Shown here: positions 34,915 to 47,028 of the stretch, in pieces
Numbering within the stretch: the stretch's first letter is position 1
Layout: each line of letters opens with the position of its first letter
Assembly: GCA_033085395.1 (NCBI GenBank)
Contig: JANQBS010000223.1
Coordinates: forward strand, 1-64,000
DNA length: 64,000 bases
Reading direction: 5' to 3'
Origin: Xanthoparmelia taractica
Taxonomy: Eukaryota; Ascomycota; Lecanoromycetes; Lecanorales; Parmeliaceae
Program-made: the position numbers and the translations under genes
The notes under the pieces: model-generated
What the model was told of the DNA's origin: nothing
The model's database searches: none
The model's input: the letters and a program-made list of their open reading frames with translations, nothing else

Positions 34915-37900
34915 ATTATCTTCTCTTCTTAAAAATTCGTTCTTAAATTTAATATAATAAAAAAAATTAATGCTCTTAAAAGACTTATTAAAATTGTTTA
35001 AATTTAAAAAAGTAAGAAAAAGAGTTTCTCTTAATAGTACTTTATATATAAAATATATTATAAATATAAATAAAACGAAAGGCGATAGAATACGTAACGT
35101 TAGCAATTTTTTTTATACGCTTTATTATATAATTTCAATAATATATAAAAAAGATATTATCGTCGTGTTTTATATATACGACGCGTATAATACGCGTATA
35201 TTAATAATAAAGTTATTAATAAAAGAATATTAACTTTTAAAAATTTTTTCTTCTCTTTATTATATATATTATTAATTATATAGTATCTACTTTATAAAAA
35301 ATAAATTTATATTTTATATATATATAACACTTATTAAACGCCTATAAGATATCTACTAGCGTATTAATTATTATAAGTTTTCTAGAATTATAGATAATAT
35401 ATAGCGATTACTAATACGTTATTAGCTCGCTTAACATCTAATTACCATACGATTAGTAGACTCGTCAATAAGACTTATCGAGAATTCTTATTCGCGCTAT
35501 ATGCGATATACTTACGAGTATAAGTTCGAAGAATACGAAGTAATCTTTGACTCTAAGAATAATATGTTAATAAAATATATAATTTATAATAAATCGTGCT
35601 TCGATTACGTTATAGTAGATTAATATAAAGACTTCGAATATTTAGTATATTTTAAACGATCGTTATTTTAAATTCTTAAGTATTATAAATTATTATAAAA
35701 ATAAATCACGTATTTAGACTTCGTCGCTACTTCGAAATCACGATAATTAATAATCTTAAATTAAGAAATTTCGAATATATTATAATTCTATAATTAATAA
35801 ATATAATTAAAATATATAAAAAGATTCTTAATATATATAAGCGAGTTATCGATCGCTTCGACGATACGAAAAAATCGAATACTCTTAGCATTTAGATGAA
35901 TTAAGTTAAGTCTCTTCGCGTAATCTCTATTGTTCTTATAGAAATTTTAAACGTATTACGCTATAGCGTATATATTTTTATAACTTAAGCGTATTTTAAG
36001 CGCGTTTAATTTATATTAATATTAACTTTAAATAAATCTTTTTATCTTAAATTTATCGATTATAAATTTAAAGTTCGATAATAACGATAAGAATAAAAAA
36101 GATAATAAAGAGAGAGATAAGAATAACAACGAGAACGATTTTACGTCTTTTAGAAACTCTTAGCTTAATACGCTATTATTAATAAATAAAAACCTAAGCG
36201 TTTTCTCTTTCTTCTTTAATAATAATAATTTTCTCTTCTTTAATAATTAGAGATCTTATATTTTTTCACGTTTATTATTTAAGAAATTAAGAAGCCTCGT
36301 CGTGACTTCGAAGAAGAAGTCTCTTAATATATTAATAAAAGAATTTTAATAATCTAGCTTTTAATATTTATGTATTTTATATTAAATCTACGAATCATAT
36401 ATTATTTAGTCTTATTATTCTATATAATAAGAGTTTCTCGCCGTCTTTTAGAACGTCGTTAACTTTTCTTAATCGTTTTAATATTATTATTATTACGATA
36501 ACTCGAGATTTAACTCTTTATAGTTTAGTCTCTTTGTTTTTAGACTCTTTTTTATTTTTAAAATTAATTAATCTTCGAGTTCTTTTTTTCGATATACGTT
36601 TCTTAGACTTTTCGATCTTATAATTCTTATTTATTAAACTTATTAATTATATCTTGCGTATTATCTATAGCTTCTTTATTAAGCTATTCGTTATACTCTT
36701 TAGAATAATCTTCTTATCGAATAAGATATTCTATCTTATTCTTTCGAATACGTTTCTTATATATAAACTTTATTGAATATTCTTCGTCTTCGTTTATAAG
36801 CTTAGAAATAAAGTATTTTAAAATATTTGAATTCTTTAGTCTTCGTTAATAGAATTCTAATAATAATATATAAAAGACGAGATAAATTCGATAGATTAGC
36901 GATAATTATAATCGATACGCTTATTTTTCGATATACTTTTATATTCGAAAAAAATTAATTAATTTATTAAAAAATTTCTTATTTAATCTCTTTTACTTTA
37001 AGTTCTTCGTAGAAAATATAATAAGATTATTATAATTAAACGTTTACGATTTATAATTCTTATTATAAGACTTCGTTTACGTTTTTTATACGCTTTATTA
37101 ATATTTCTTAAGCTTTTATCGAATCGCGTCGAGTTCTTTAATATATTCTTTCGCTATAAGTATCTCTTTTTTAATAGCGCTATTTTTAGCGATTAACTTA
37201 AGTTTTAATTAATAATTATATATTATAAGAAATAAATTATAATCTATTATTTTATATTCGCTTCGATAATAAGCGAACTCGATAATTAATAAAAGATTTA
37301 TTTAATTATCTTATCGCTCTAAATAATATACTTTAAGATAATATTTTAAAGTCTAATTTTATTATTTCGTCTATTTTTTAATTTAAGAATAAAAGATAAT
37401 ATATAATCTACGCTTTATATGTAATTAATAATAAATTTTTAATTAAAACGCACTTATAAAAATAAATTCTCGATTTATAATAATATCTTTAGATATTTTA
37501 TATCGAAGTACGATTTCTTTTATAAATAACTCTTCGAATTATATCGTATTAATCGTCTTATTAATTAATAGATATCTTATTATTTTAATATATTTATCGA
37601 TTACTATAAAAATTATATTATAAACGCGGTTTTTGCGCTTATTTAATGAAAGATCTATTATAAAGTTTATCGTAATTTTTCTTCACGATTTAATAAGTAG
37701 CGAAAGCGTACTTAACTTATTATAGAGACGATAGCGTTTTACTTTTATACGTTAATAGATATTGCATATATAAATATACTCTATAATATCTACTTTTATA
37801 TTATCTTAATAATATTTTTTATTTATTAATTCGAGTGTCTTATCGATATTAAAATATCTCGTTATAAGATTATTATAATAACGCTTTAATAGCTCTTTAT

Positions 37901-38252
37901 GAACTAAGTCTTCTTCGAGAATATATAATTTATTATTATATCTTAATAGTTCTTAATTATTTTAAATTCAAGCTTCGACGCTTCGCGTTTATTTATTCTA
38001 CGCTTTATTAGCTTTATATTATTTAATAAGAGCGTTCTCTTATTAAAATATCTTTATAAATTTATAAATAAACTTATTATTTATATTATATATCGTTTCG
38101 CTAATTATTAATATCTCGATAATTAAATATAAAATAAGTTATTTATAATTAATAGTTTTAATAATAGAATTAAGTCGCTTATCGACTTCGTTACGTTTAT
38201 ATTAAATAAACGTCTCGCTTAAACTCCCTCTAATTTAAGATTAAGATTCTTT

Positions 38253-38520
38253 AAATTTCGAAAAATATATTACGTTTAAATAGATTTCTTATATTACTAT
38301 AATTATTAAATTTTTAAGCGCTATCTTTTTTATAAACGCTTTTTCCCGCGAATTAATATCTTAGAAACTTAAGCTTTTTACGTATTTTTAGAACATAAAA
38401 AAATATTACGTAATATATTTATTAAAAACCCAATGAGAGTATGGGATATCCCATACCTTTCGATATAATATTCGAAAAACTAGTCCCATACCATCAAATA
38501 TACTACAACTTTCCGACCCG
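38253..38520. mobile_element. second, more RIP-degraded copy of the same MITE
   Basis: The right 155 bases (from about 38,368) closely match 41,730-41,887, ending ...TTCCGACCCG next to TA (38521-38522). The left end is only recognisable as an AT-shifted version of the TIR, so its start is approximate. Confidence 0.55.
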
Positions 38521-41500
38521 TACTCTCGTTTATATTTAGATCGTTTAATATCACGAAATACTTACGATTAAAATTATATTATTTATACGTATAGCTTACG
38601 CTATCTTTGTATATTATTTTAATAATAATAAAAATAGAATTCGAAAGATATTTAACTTTAGTTAGCTTCTATTATAACGTAGAAAAGAATTTATTAATCG
38701 TATCGTTTTCGCTCTTATAGTCGAATCGTCTCGATAATATATTAGCGAAATTTATTTTACCCGATATATGCGAAATTAAGAAATTATAAAGCGATAGTAT
38801 TATTATTTAACGAGCTTATCTACTATTTAATATTAACTATCTTATAAAATATTTTAAATTATTATAATTAATTAGAACTTTAATAAGATAAAAACTTCTT
38901 TCTAGATAATAACGTTAATATTTAAACATCTTTATAATTATAAGAAGTTCTTAATTATATATTTTATAGTTATATTTTACGTTGATTATCTTTCTCGAAT
39001 AAAAAGTAACGAAATATTAATATTTATTTATATATAATTAAGTTAATATATATATTAAATTAAATAAAGAAGCGTCGATCTCGACTTAAATTATTAGTTA
39101 AAAATTAAAATATTTTAAGAGAGACACATTTATAAAGATCGTCTTTAGCTTTTGAAATATATATTTCGCGACTTCGGGTTATAGAAAGAGTCTTAACTTA
39201 ATATTCTTTTCGCTTTTCTTAAGAAGTTTTATTAAAGAAATTATAATTTAAGAATAATAATAAATAAATCTTCGATAGAAGTTTATAAATTCTAAAAAAA
39301 CTTATACGTCGTAATAACTCTTTAATCTCGATTATTCTTAAACTATAATTATTTTATATTTATTTATTACGACGTCGAAAGTAGATATTATAAAATTAAG
39401 AAATTTCACTTTAGTGACGAAGAATTCGTATTTCTTTAAATTTATATAAAGATCGTATCGCCGAAGTCGATTTAATATTTATTTTACGTGATTTAAATAT
39501 TTATCTTTTAAATTAAAATAGATAAGAATATTATTTAAATATATTACGTAGAAACGATTTATTAGTTTTATTAAAATCTTATTAATATAAGCTTAAAAAA
39601 TTATTAAGACGTTTATTAGTTCGAATAATATTATTATATACTCGAAATAATTATAACGAGTACGAAATATCGTTTTTCACTCGTTATTCTTACGAATTTA
39701 TATTTAATAATAAACGTTCTTTAAATCGAATTTTATATATCGCTTAACGTCGTTTAGACGATTAAGCGTCTCGCTAATTAAGAATAATAAATAATAATTC
39801 TTAATAATTATCTTATTTAATTCACGATAGTCGATATATAAACGTAGTTCTTTATTTTTTTTTGAAATAAATAAGATAAGAACTTCTATTAAGCTCGTAG
39901 AATATCTAATTTAATTCTTTATTAGAACTTCGTCGAGATAGGTTTTTAATATCGTAAGCTCGACGTTAAATAAATTATATAGCGAATTAAATAAAGACTT
40001 CGCTATTATTTTAATAATATAATTATAATCTTTATATAATTATAATCTTTATATAACGAGAGTTATTCTATCTCTTTCAATAAAAATATATTTTCGTATT
40101 CTTTTAATTTATTAAAAAGCTTCTAAGTAATCTTCGCGCCGTCTATTCGAATATTCTATACTTTCGCTACGTTATAGATATATTTCTTCTACGTTAGAAT
40201 ATTCGCTATAATTAGAGCATAAAGAATTTTATAATTATTTAGAGTATTAATAAATTATTAAGATTTTAGAATCTTAAATAACTTATTTTTAACTTTGAAA
40301 CGTTAGATTTAATCGACTATATTTATTTTAATATTCTTATCAATTAAAGTAGAAAAATCGAGTATTATTAAAAGTCTCTCTTTATTAATAATATAAAATA
40401 TATATTCGTAATACTTGATACGACCTTAACTATTCCGCAATCGATATATTACTAAATAGATATCGTAATAATATATTAACTTATTATTTATTTAAATCGA
40501 CTTTAATAAAGAATTATTAATTTTAATTAAATTATACTTAAGTGTAAAGCGCTATTTAAATATATTTATCTTAATATCAATATTAAAATAAAATTTATCG
40601 AAAACTAGCGACTCGTCTCGATTCTCTAGAAGTATTTTATTCTTATAAATTAATAATAAGATCGATACTACTTCTATTTTTATCCTCATCGCTATAAAGT
40701 CTTCGATAAGAATTTATCTTTTCCTAATAATTTTATCTCGTATAGCTTATATTTATTAATAAATTCAATTAAGATTTCGTTGAAATTACTCGTCTTTTAT
40801 TTCTTCGATTTAATATAAGTATTAATATAATAATTATACCCTTTATAATTATAATATTAAATTTTACTAAGATTCTTCGACTTATCGCTCTTAGACTTAT
40901 CGTCTTTAAATTATTTACTATTCGAATAAGATTTATTCTATCTTTATAATAATTATATTTCGTTATTATTTTTATATTAAGAATTTTAATTTCTTCGATT
41001 TTAATTTCCTTAAGAGATAGAAGTACTCTTAACTTTCTATTCTTTAGAAGAAGAATTTTATTTCCTTATATTATTTTTTAAGCGTATTATAAGCGTTAAT
41101 AACTTATCTTACTTTATTAATACTATTTAAATATTAATTAATTTATAACGAAGTTCTAGACGAAGCTTCGTAAATAAATAATATACTTATTAATTCTCGA
41201 TATAAAAATTTATTTACGCCTTTAGAGATCAAAGATAATTATTAAATTAACGCACTATTTAATTCTATCTTTATTAAGTATCGATATATTATTAAGCGAC
41301 GTTAAGATCTCGATTTATTAAGTTCTTAATTTAATTTAATAGGAAATCGATAAACTTCTATTAAGTATAATAACGATCTAAATACTTATCTTTCTTATTA
41401 ATTTAAAATTTTTTCTAATTATTATTAAAGAATTAACGTACTTAAAGAATTTTATTTTTTTTAATAAAGAAATTTTTCGACGTAAGACGAAATATCTTAT

Positions 41501-41616
41501 TTACCTCTCGTACGAAGTCACTATATTCTCTAATCGACTTGTTATAATAGATTAATAATTTTTCTAATTTAATTAATTTACGAGATCGCGAGATAATATT
41601 ATTAAGTTTAAGATTA

Positions 41617-41887
41617 CGGGTCGGAAAGGTGTGGTATCTGTTGAATATAGTCGTTTTCAACTTTTTTTCAACTTTTTTTAAAAAATTATATCTTTTTAAT
41701 CTATTTATAGAATTTTATAATTATATAAGCGTTCGCTTAAGCTTTTTACGTATGTTTAGAATATAAAAAATAGTACGTAATATATTTATTAAAAACCCCA
41801 TGGGAGTATAGGATATCCCATATCTTTCGGTATGGTATTCGAAAAACTAGTCCCATACCGTCAAATATACCACACCTTTCCGACCCG
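41617..41887. mobile_element. MITE with 21-bp TIRs and TA duplication (271 bp)
   Basis: Both ends read CGGGTCGGAAAGGTGTGGTAT as perfect inverted repeats, flanked by TA (41615-41616, 41888-41889). Size and TA target point to a Tc1/mariner-type non-autonomous element. The central TATGGGATATCCCATA-like palindrome is shared with the second copy. Confidence 0.78.
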
Positions 41888-42401
41888 TATTTAAGATCGA
41901 AATTAGCGATTCGTTTCGTATCTCGAGTTATATATAATTTAAGTATATTACTTTTATTATTGCGACTACGATCTATAGACGTTTAATCTCGTTTAAGTAT
42001 ATTAATTTCTATTTCGAGAAATTTAAGTCGAGGCTATTATATAAAATAATTTTATTTACGAGTAACGCGCGCGATTCTTTCGTTTAGAATATACATATTT
42101 TACTTATTTATATCTTACTCTTCGTTAGATATACTTTTTTAATTATTATTAATATTATTTTCGTCGTTATTATTATTACTCGATTCTTTATCGAGATTAT
42201 TATCGACGACTTTAATACAAATCTCTATATTAAGATCTAAAATATAATTTAATTCTTTAAGTTAAATCGTAATAATATTTTAATTTAATATTATATTCGA
42301 CGACGAGAATTCGTTTTGAGACCGCAACGTCTACGCTTTACTCGTAATTATTATATTAATTTCGAATCGCTATCTTCAAGAAGAGTTAAAAGAATTAGAA
42401 T

Positions 42402-42629
42402 TATTAGACTTAATTCTAAATTAGAGTCTTAGAGTTATATAATAATATAGAATTAGAAAGATATATATTTTATATATAGATTCGATGATAAAATGTATTT
42501 TTAAGAAAGAAAGAAAGAAAACTTAGGGAGATCGCTTATTTAAGCTTATCCGCCAAGGGTTCGTTAAGTATATATATATTAAGCGATTTAGAGTTTCCTC
42601 GCCTAGGGCCTAAGATCTTATTTCTAATA
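42402..42629 (-). repeat. Gypsy 5' LTR (228 bp)
   Basis: Same length as its partner; outer end TTTCTAATA followed by the TSD AATTA. Confidence 0.88.
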
Positions 42630-43290
42630 AATTAATATTATTAATAAATCTTATAGTCTAAAGAATTAGAAGAGACGTTATAATTATACTTCTATTACTT
42701 AAGATCTAGAATCTAAGTTTTATTACTTCTATCGCGTTTAAGATTCTTATAAACTATAGATATACGCTATTTGTAGCCCTTAATTTTAATTCTAGTTCTT
42801 TCTTATAATTATATAATATTATACTCTAAATTCTTCTTCTTCTTATACTTTAATAACTTTCTTTAATTCTTAATCTCGACGAAGTAATAAATACACTTAT
42901 AAATTCTATCGAAATCTATCTTCTTATACTAATTAATTACGATCGTAAATCTCTAATTAAATACGTAGTTCTATAAGCGAGTTTAGATATTATTAAATAT
43001 ATTAAACGTCTTATTTTTATTAAGCGAAAGAATATAAGAGAGAGAAATACGATTAATTATACGCTAAAGAATAAAATAAAAATCTTCTTTAAAATAGAGA
43101 TAGAATATTTAAATAAAATCTATAATTACGATAATAAGATTAAATAAGTCGTTAACGACGATAATAAGATTTATAAAAAGAGAGAGATATATATCTATAA
43201 TAAGATTTATAATTATAATTATTATAAAGTAAGATATAAATATTAGAGTTAATTTAATTAACTTAATGTGAATTAATTAAATATTTCCTG

Positions 43291-43306
43291 ACCCTAACCC
43301 TAACCC
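43291..43306. repeat. short interstitial telomere-like repeat
   Basis: ACCCTAACCCTAACCC, about 2.5 units of the CCCTAA telomeric repeat common in filamentous fungi, exactly where RIP-degraded sequence gives way to normal GC. Confidence 0.6.
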
Positions 43307-43796
43307 ACGTGATCGCAAAGGCCGGGACTTCGAGCAATGGTTCCTCACTCGTCGCTCGGTGAGGCTATACGAGGAACACGTCGAACTCACACTTTCAGCA
43401 TCCAAAACAGATCCCTTTCGTCAAGGAATAACACTCACTATTGCGGCGTCAAATAATAACGCTTATACAGTGAAGACCTTACGACACCTCTTCAGATGAA
43501 AGGTCTCATCAAATAGCCCCCTCTTTTAATCAGACAAGGGCTCTTTCACTAGAGAGCTAATTATCGGCCAACTCCGCCAAATACTAACCTCGCTCGGTGT
43601 AAGGGGTCATTATTCAGGACACTCCTTCCGCAGAGAGACTACTACTTCAGCACGCGAGGCGGGCCTCAGCGACGATGAGATCATGCTATTGAAACGCTGG
43701 AAGTCCGATTCCTATCGCCTCTATATCACTACCCACCCCGAGCGAATACTCATTATATCACGAAGGCACCAGCACCTTTCGTCCCATCAGCGCTAG
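43299..43796 (+). pseudogene. tyrosine recombinase (Crypton-like) C-terminal catalytic fragment
   Basis: One frame from 43299 to TAG (43794-43796) reads VELTLSASKTDPFRQGITL, then SFTRELIIGQLRQI, GHYSGHSFRR (the HxxR catalytic motif), EAGLSDDEIMLL, RWKSDSYRLYI (nucleophile Tyr) and THPERI. This is the ordered signature of fungal Crypton-type tyrosine recombinases. The N-terminal half is missing, and the frame is broken by TGA (43497-43499) and TAA (43527-43529). It lies inside the 11.9-kb element and has escaped RIP. It is not the much larger DUF3435 captain of Starships. Confidence 0.75.
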
Positions 43797-44039
43797 TGCT
43801 AGCGATGCTCGCATCGTCAGGCCGCCATGCGAAGCCTTCTGTGGGGCCCCCACATAACGTTTTTTTGGCTGTTTGAGAGTTTTCTAGCGCTGGGGCACGT
43901 CCAGGGGCCCATCTAGGCCTGCTAACGACCTAGCTAAGCCTACTGACTGCTGGCCTTAGCGTTGGGACGGCCCAATCAACTATCTACAGTACTGCTTGGT
44001 CCCGATGTGTATGCCTTCATGAATGAGAACACTAAACTT

Positions 44040-44133
44040 GAATTTTGGTGGGGCTACTATACAAATCTAAGTAGCTAGGTAAAATTAAGCGAATCCTGCG
44101 CTGCGCCCCTGTCCTGCGCCCCCAGGACTTCCC
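44040..44133 (-). repeat. right TIR of the 11.9-kb element
   Basis: Inverted match to the left TIR; the outer end reads ...CCCCAGGACTTCCC before the TSD. Confidence 0.7.
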
Positions 44134-44144
44134 GCCGCAATGAC

Positions 44145-44581
44145 CGGTTCTGAGATTTTACGACTCGTTCATCATTACCTTTATGTGGTACATCAGGTAA
44201 ACAAATTAATTGTTGCAGGCTATGTCAGCCCTTGCGTTTCTCTGCTGGGAATGATGGCTGGCATGAAAATGGAAACCCTGTCAATAACTAATCAAGGAGA
44301 TGGCATATGCAATCCGCGTCACTATAGGCTGGGCATAGCTCAGCCGCAATCCTCAACGCCTGAGGCCTGCAAGGCTACGGCGTCAGAACACTTGTTCGTC
44401 TCAGATTGTGGAGTGACGTGGCATCTATCGTCTTAATGAAGACCTCCAACTGCGACTCATCGCCATGATCAATACGTTTGCTGTCCTTGTCGCCATCGAC
44501 TTTGGAAACACCAGCAAGCCGAAGAAGCCAGGATAGCCTTGTGTTTTGCTGCAATCAATCAATGCAAATATGGATTACATG
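44145..44581. other. intergenic, no gene recognised
   Basis: First unmutated flank to the right of the transposon block; the short frame at 44,140-44,436 has no recognisable content. Confidence 0.4.
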
Positions 44582-47028
44582 ATGTCACCCCGAAAGAGCC
44601 TGTTGCAGGACTGCCCGGTATCTCCTCAACGTGGACCGTTGTACGCATCACGAAATGTCGACTCAGGGCCTAGTACAACAGGGATATCCAGCGTCAGCGA
44701 GTAAGTATCCGTTGCCACAAAGGTAGTCCTGAATCTGAAGCTCACATTCAGAGTGAAGGTCAATTCTAAATGAAGAACCCCCCTCTTTGACATGCCTCGA
44801 TCAAAACGATTCCAACAGAGACCTCAACAAAGCATTGCCCAGCGCGCCTAGTCGAATACACTCCGTCCGTCACAGTCTTTTGACTCTCTGGTACCGTCGG
44901 CTGAGGAAGATGGAGGGCTACCACTTCGGTGTAACTTGCTGTGCAGTGGTCGCCGCTGTGGTCCTTATCATGAATGCCATCTTCACGATATGGGCAGTTT
45001 CAAGTTGTGGGGCCCAGAACGGCCTTGGAACGCTCCATGACGGGAGTTGTAAAAGGATCACGACGCTTACATTCTGGGCGCATCTTGCTATCAACGTTCT
45101 CAGTACGTTGCTGCTAGGTGCGAGTAACTATAGCATGCAGTGCCTGTCTTCCCCTACACGCAACGAAATCGATAAGGCTCACGGCAAAGGCGTCTGGTTG
45201 GATATCGGAGTCCCTAGTGTAAGAAATTTGCGGTGGCTTTCAACAACCCGAATCATCCTTTGGTGGCTGCTTGCTGTCTCATCCGTACCTCTACATCTAT
45301 TATACAACAGTGCAGTCTTCTCCACTTTGGGTAGTCATCAGTACACCTATTTTCTCGTCTCGAGCGAGTTCTGCGACGGGGCACCATTCAGTTATCCGAG
45401 TCATTATGCCGGGGATTCGGTTTACCGCGCGATCAAGGCTTTGGAAGCTTACCAGAAGAACCGAACGTCTTTAAAGAGACTCGAGAGAGAAAAATGTGTA
45501 GAGGTTTATTCTGCGCCAATCATCTCCTCTAATTCAGACTTGCTTCTGGTCTCTAATATCTCAAACTTCACTAACTCCTTACTTACCTTTGGCATTGTCT
45601 TGCCGAAACTGAATGCTGAAACTTATGGAGATTCCGAGCCAGGAGCCTTGTTTATTCCAGCGCCTGGTCTTGGATATAACAACGCCTACGTAAACCTTTC
45701 TGATACTCAAGGATGGCTCCAGTACTGTCTTAGCGTCCCCGCAGAGGAGCATTGCAAGATACAGTTCAGTCTAGCGATCATGATTGCCGTCATTGTATGC
45801 AATCTGATAAAGTCTATTTGTATGAGCATGATCGCTTGGAACCGAGGCCCTGAGCCCCTAGTGACCCTTGGTGATGCAATTGCCTCCTTCTTGGATCGAC
45901 CCGACGTGACAACGGAAGGAGGTTGCATAGCAGCCAGGCTTCGATTCGAAAAGAGCAAATCTTGGAACTTACTTCCTTCCAGATGGGACCCGAAACGTTT
46001 GCGCTGGTTCAGGGCCGCCAGCAGAAGAAGATGGGTCGTTTGTAATATTCTGTAAGTTTCCGCAAGCTCCTCTGTCGCTATCGCCTTGTTCTACCTAACC
46101 AAACGATGTCTCGACGAAATCCGCAGTTATATATTTCTCGCCATGTAGATAATCATCTGCACTTTACAAAGGATCTGCATATCTGTTTATAGCTTTCGTT
46201 TTCCGCGCAGCTGACCGCTGATCGCTAAATAGATGTGTATCGACTCTCATAGTTTCTTGCGCTCTCCTAAACCAAGGTCTAAAAAACAAGGCTCTAAACA
46301 GCCGGTCGGTGTCACACCTCTGGTCGCTTGGTTTCGGCAATGTCAGTCCTGAAACTTTAATCGCTATCAACCACAGGCTGAACTGGTCCGGCCCTGCTGG
46401 GTTGATCTTCACAGTGCTCCTTGCAAACTCATCTCAGATTATCCTTTCATTCCTATACTTCGCATACAACGGAATATTCACCTGCATGTTACTGGCCAAG
46501 GAATGGAGCGCATTCGCATCGAAAAGAACTTTCCTGAGAGTAACAACACCTATAGGACGGCAGCGAAGTACCTATCGTCTGCAACTACCATACCGATACG
46601 GCGTTCCACTCCTCGTAGGATCAGGGGCTCTGCACTGGCTCGTCTCCCAATCTATCTTCCTTGCCCGTGTTACCGTTATCGATTCTATGGATTTTGAAAA
46701 CCCTTATGATGCAATTTCGACCTGCGGCTACTCACCAATGGCTTTAATCTTTGTCGTCATTCTTGGATCTATCATCGTACTGGTGGGTATCGCCTACGGC
46801 TTTCGAAAGACCAGCGGTGGTATTCCTCTCGTCGGCAGCTGCAGTGCCGCAATCAGCGCAGCTTGTCATCCGCCAACGGCAGACGTGAATGCGTCGTCAA
46901 AACGTGTCATGTGGGGCGCGGTGGCAGCGAAAAACATCAACGATTCAGACGATAGGGTTGGCCATTGCAGCTTCACCAGTTTCGAGGTGGAGGCGCCTAT
47001 CGTGGGGAGATTGTACGCTGGGCAATAG
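44582..47028 (+). pseudogene. DUF6536-family multi-span membrane protein, probably disrupted
   Basis: The main open frame (about 44757-46055) shows the family pattern: FGVTCCAVVAAVVLIMNAIF helix, GTLHDGSC, LSTLLLGASNYSMQCLSSPTR, GVWLDIGVPSVRNL and LHLLYNSAVFSTL, ending WFRAASRRRWVVCNIL at a GTAAGT donor (46051). The C-terminal frame (46300-47028) has LWSLGFG, LLANSSQIILSFLYFAYNG, QRSTYRLQLPYRY and SCSAAISAACHPP. Two problems suggest decay. The probable first exon (44582-44700) with its 51-bp intron joins out of phase. After the 46,051 intron the phase-correct helix (LYIFLAM) hits TAG at 46146-46148 before reaching the C-terminal frame. The fungal family is of unknown function. Confidence 0.65.

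Larger units (their letters stand above)
34687..42629 (-). mobile_element. Ty3/Gypsy LTR retrotransposon, RIP-degraded
   Basis: 7,943 bp between two 228-bp LTRs (34687-34914, 42402-42629) with a perfect 5-bp TSD AATTA (34682-34686, 42630-42634). On the minus strand near 39,517-39,563 the frame reads RFYVIYLNNILIY, the Gypsy reverse-transcriptase YLDDILIY box with both Asp codons turned to Asn by RIP. The element therefore runs right to left, with its 5' LTR on the right. It holds two copies of a short TA-flanked MITE. No intact frame survives; the short frame at 34,970-35,233 is not a gene. Confidence 0.85.
32236..44133. mobile_element. 11.9-kb terminal-inverted-repeat element with 11-bp TSD
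   Basis: The inverted ends begin GGGAAGTCCTGGGG and match over roughly 90 bp (32236-32325 and reverse complement of 44040-44133), including AGGGGCGCAGCGCAGGATTCG. They are flanked by GCCGTAATAAC (32225-32235) and GCCGCAATGAC (44134-44144), an 11-bp TSD whose two differences are both RIP-type (CpA to TpA, TpG to TpA). TSD length suggests a Mutator-like origin, but no transposase is readable. Inside are a solo LTR, an RIP-degraded Gypsy element and, at the right, 850 bp of unmutated sequence carrying a tyrosine-recombinase fragment. Confidence 0.7.

Noticed and set aside
34970..35233. 87-codon ORF in AT-rich DNA
   Set aside because: Lies in the RIP-degraded Gypsy interior, on the strand opposite to its reading direction; Ile/Lys/Tyr/Asn-rich as expected by chance.
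43299..43796. Starship captain (DUF3435) as identity of the tyrosine recombinase
   Set aside because: The motif order and very short spacing from GHSFRR to RWKSD fit Crypton-type recombinases, and no cargo-type element structure is present.
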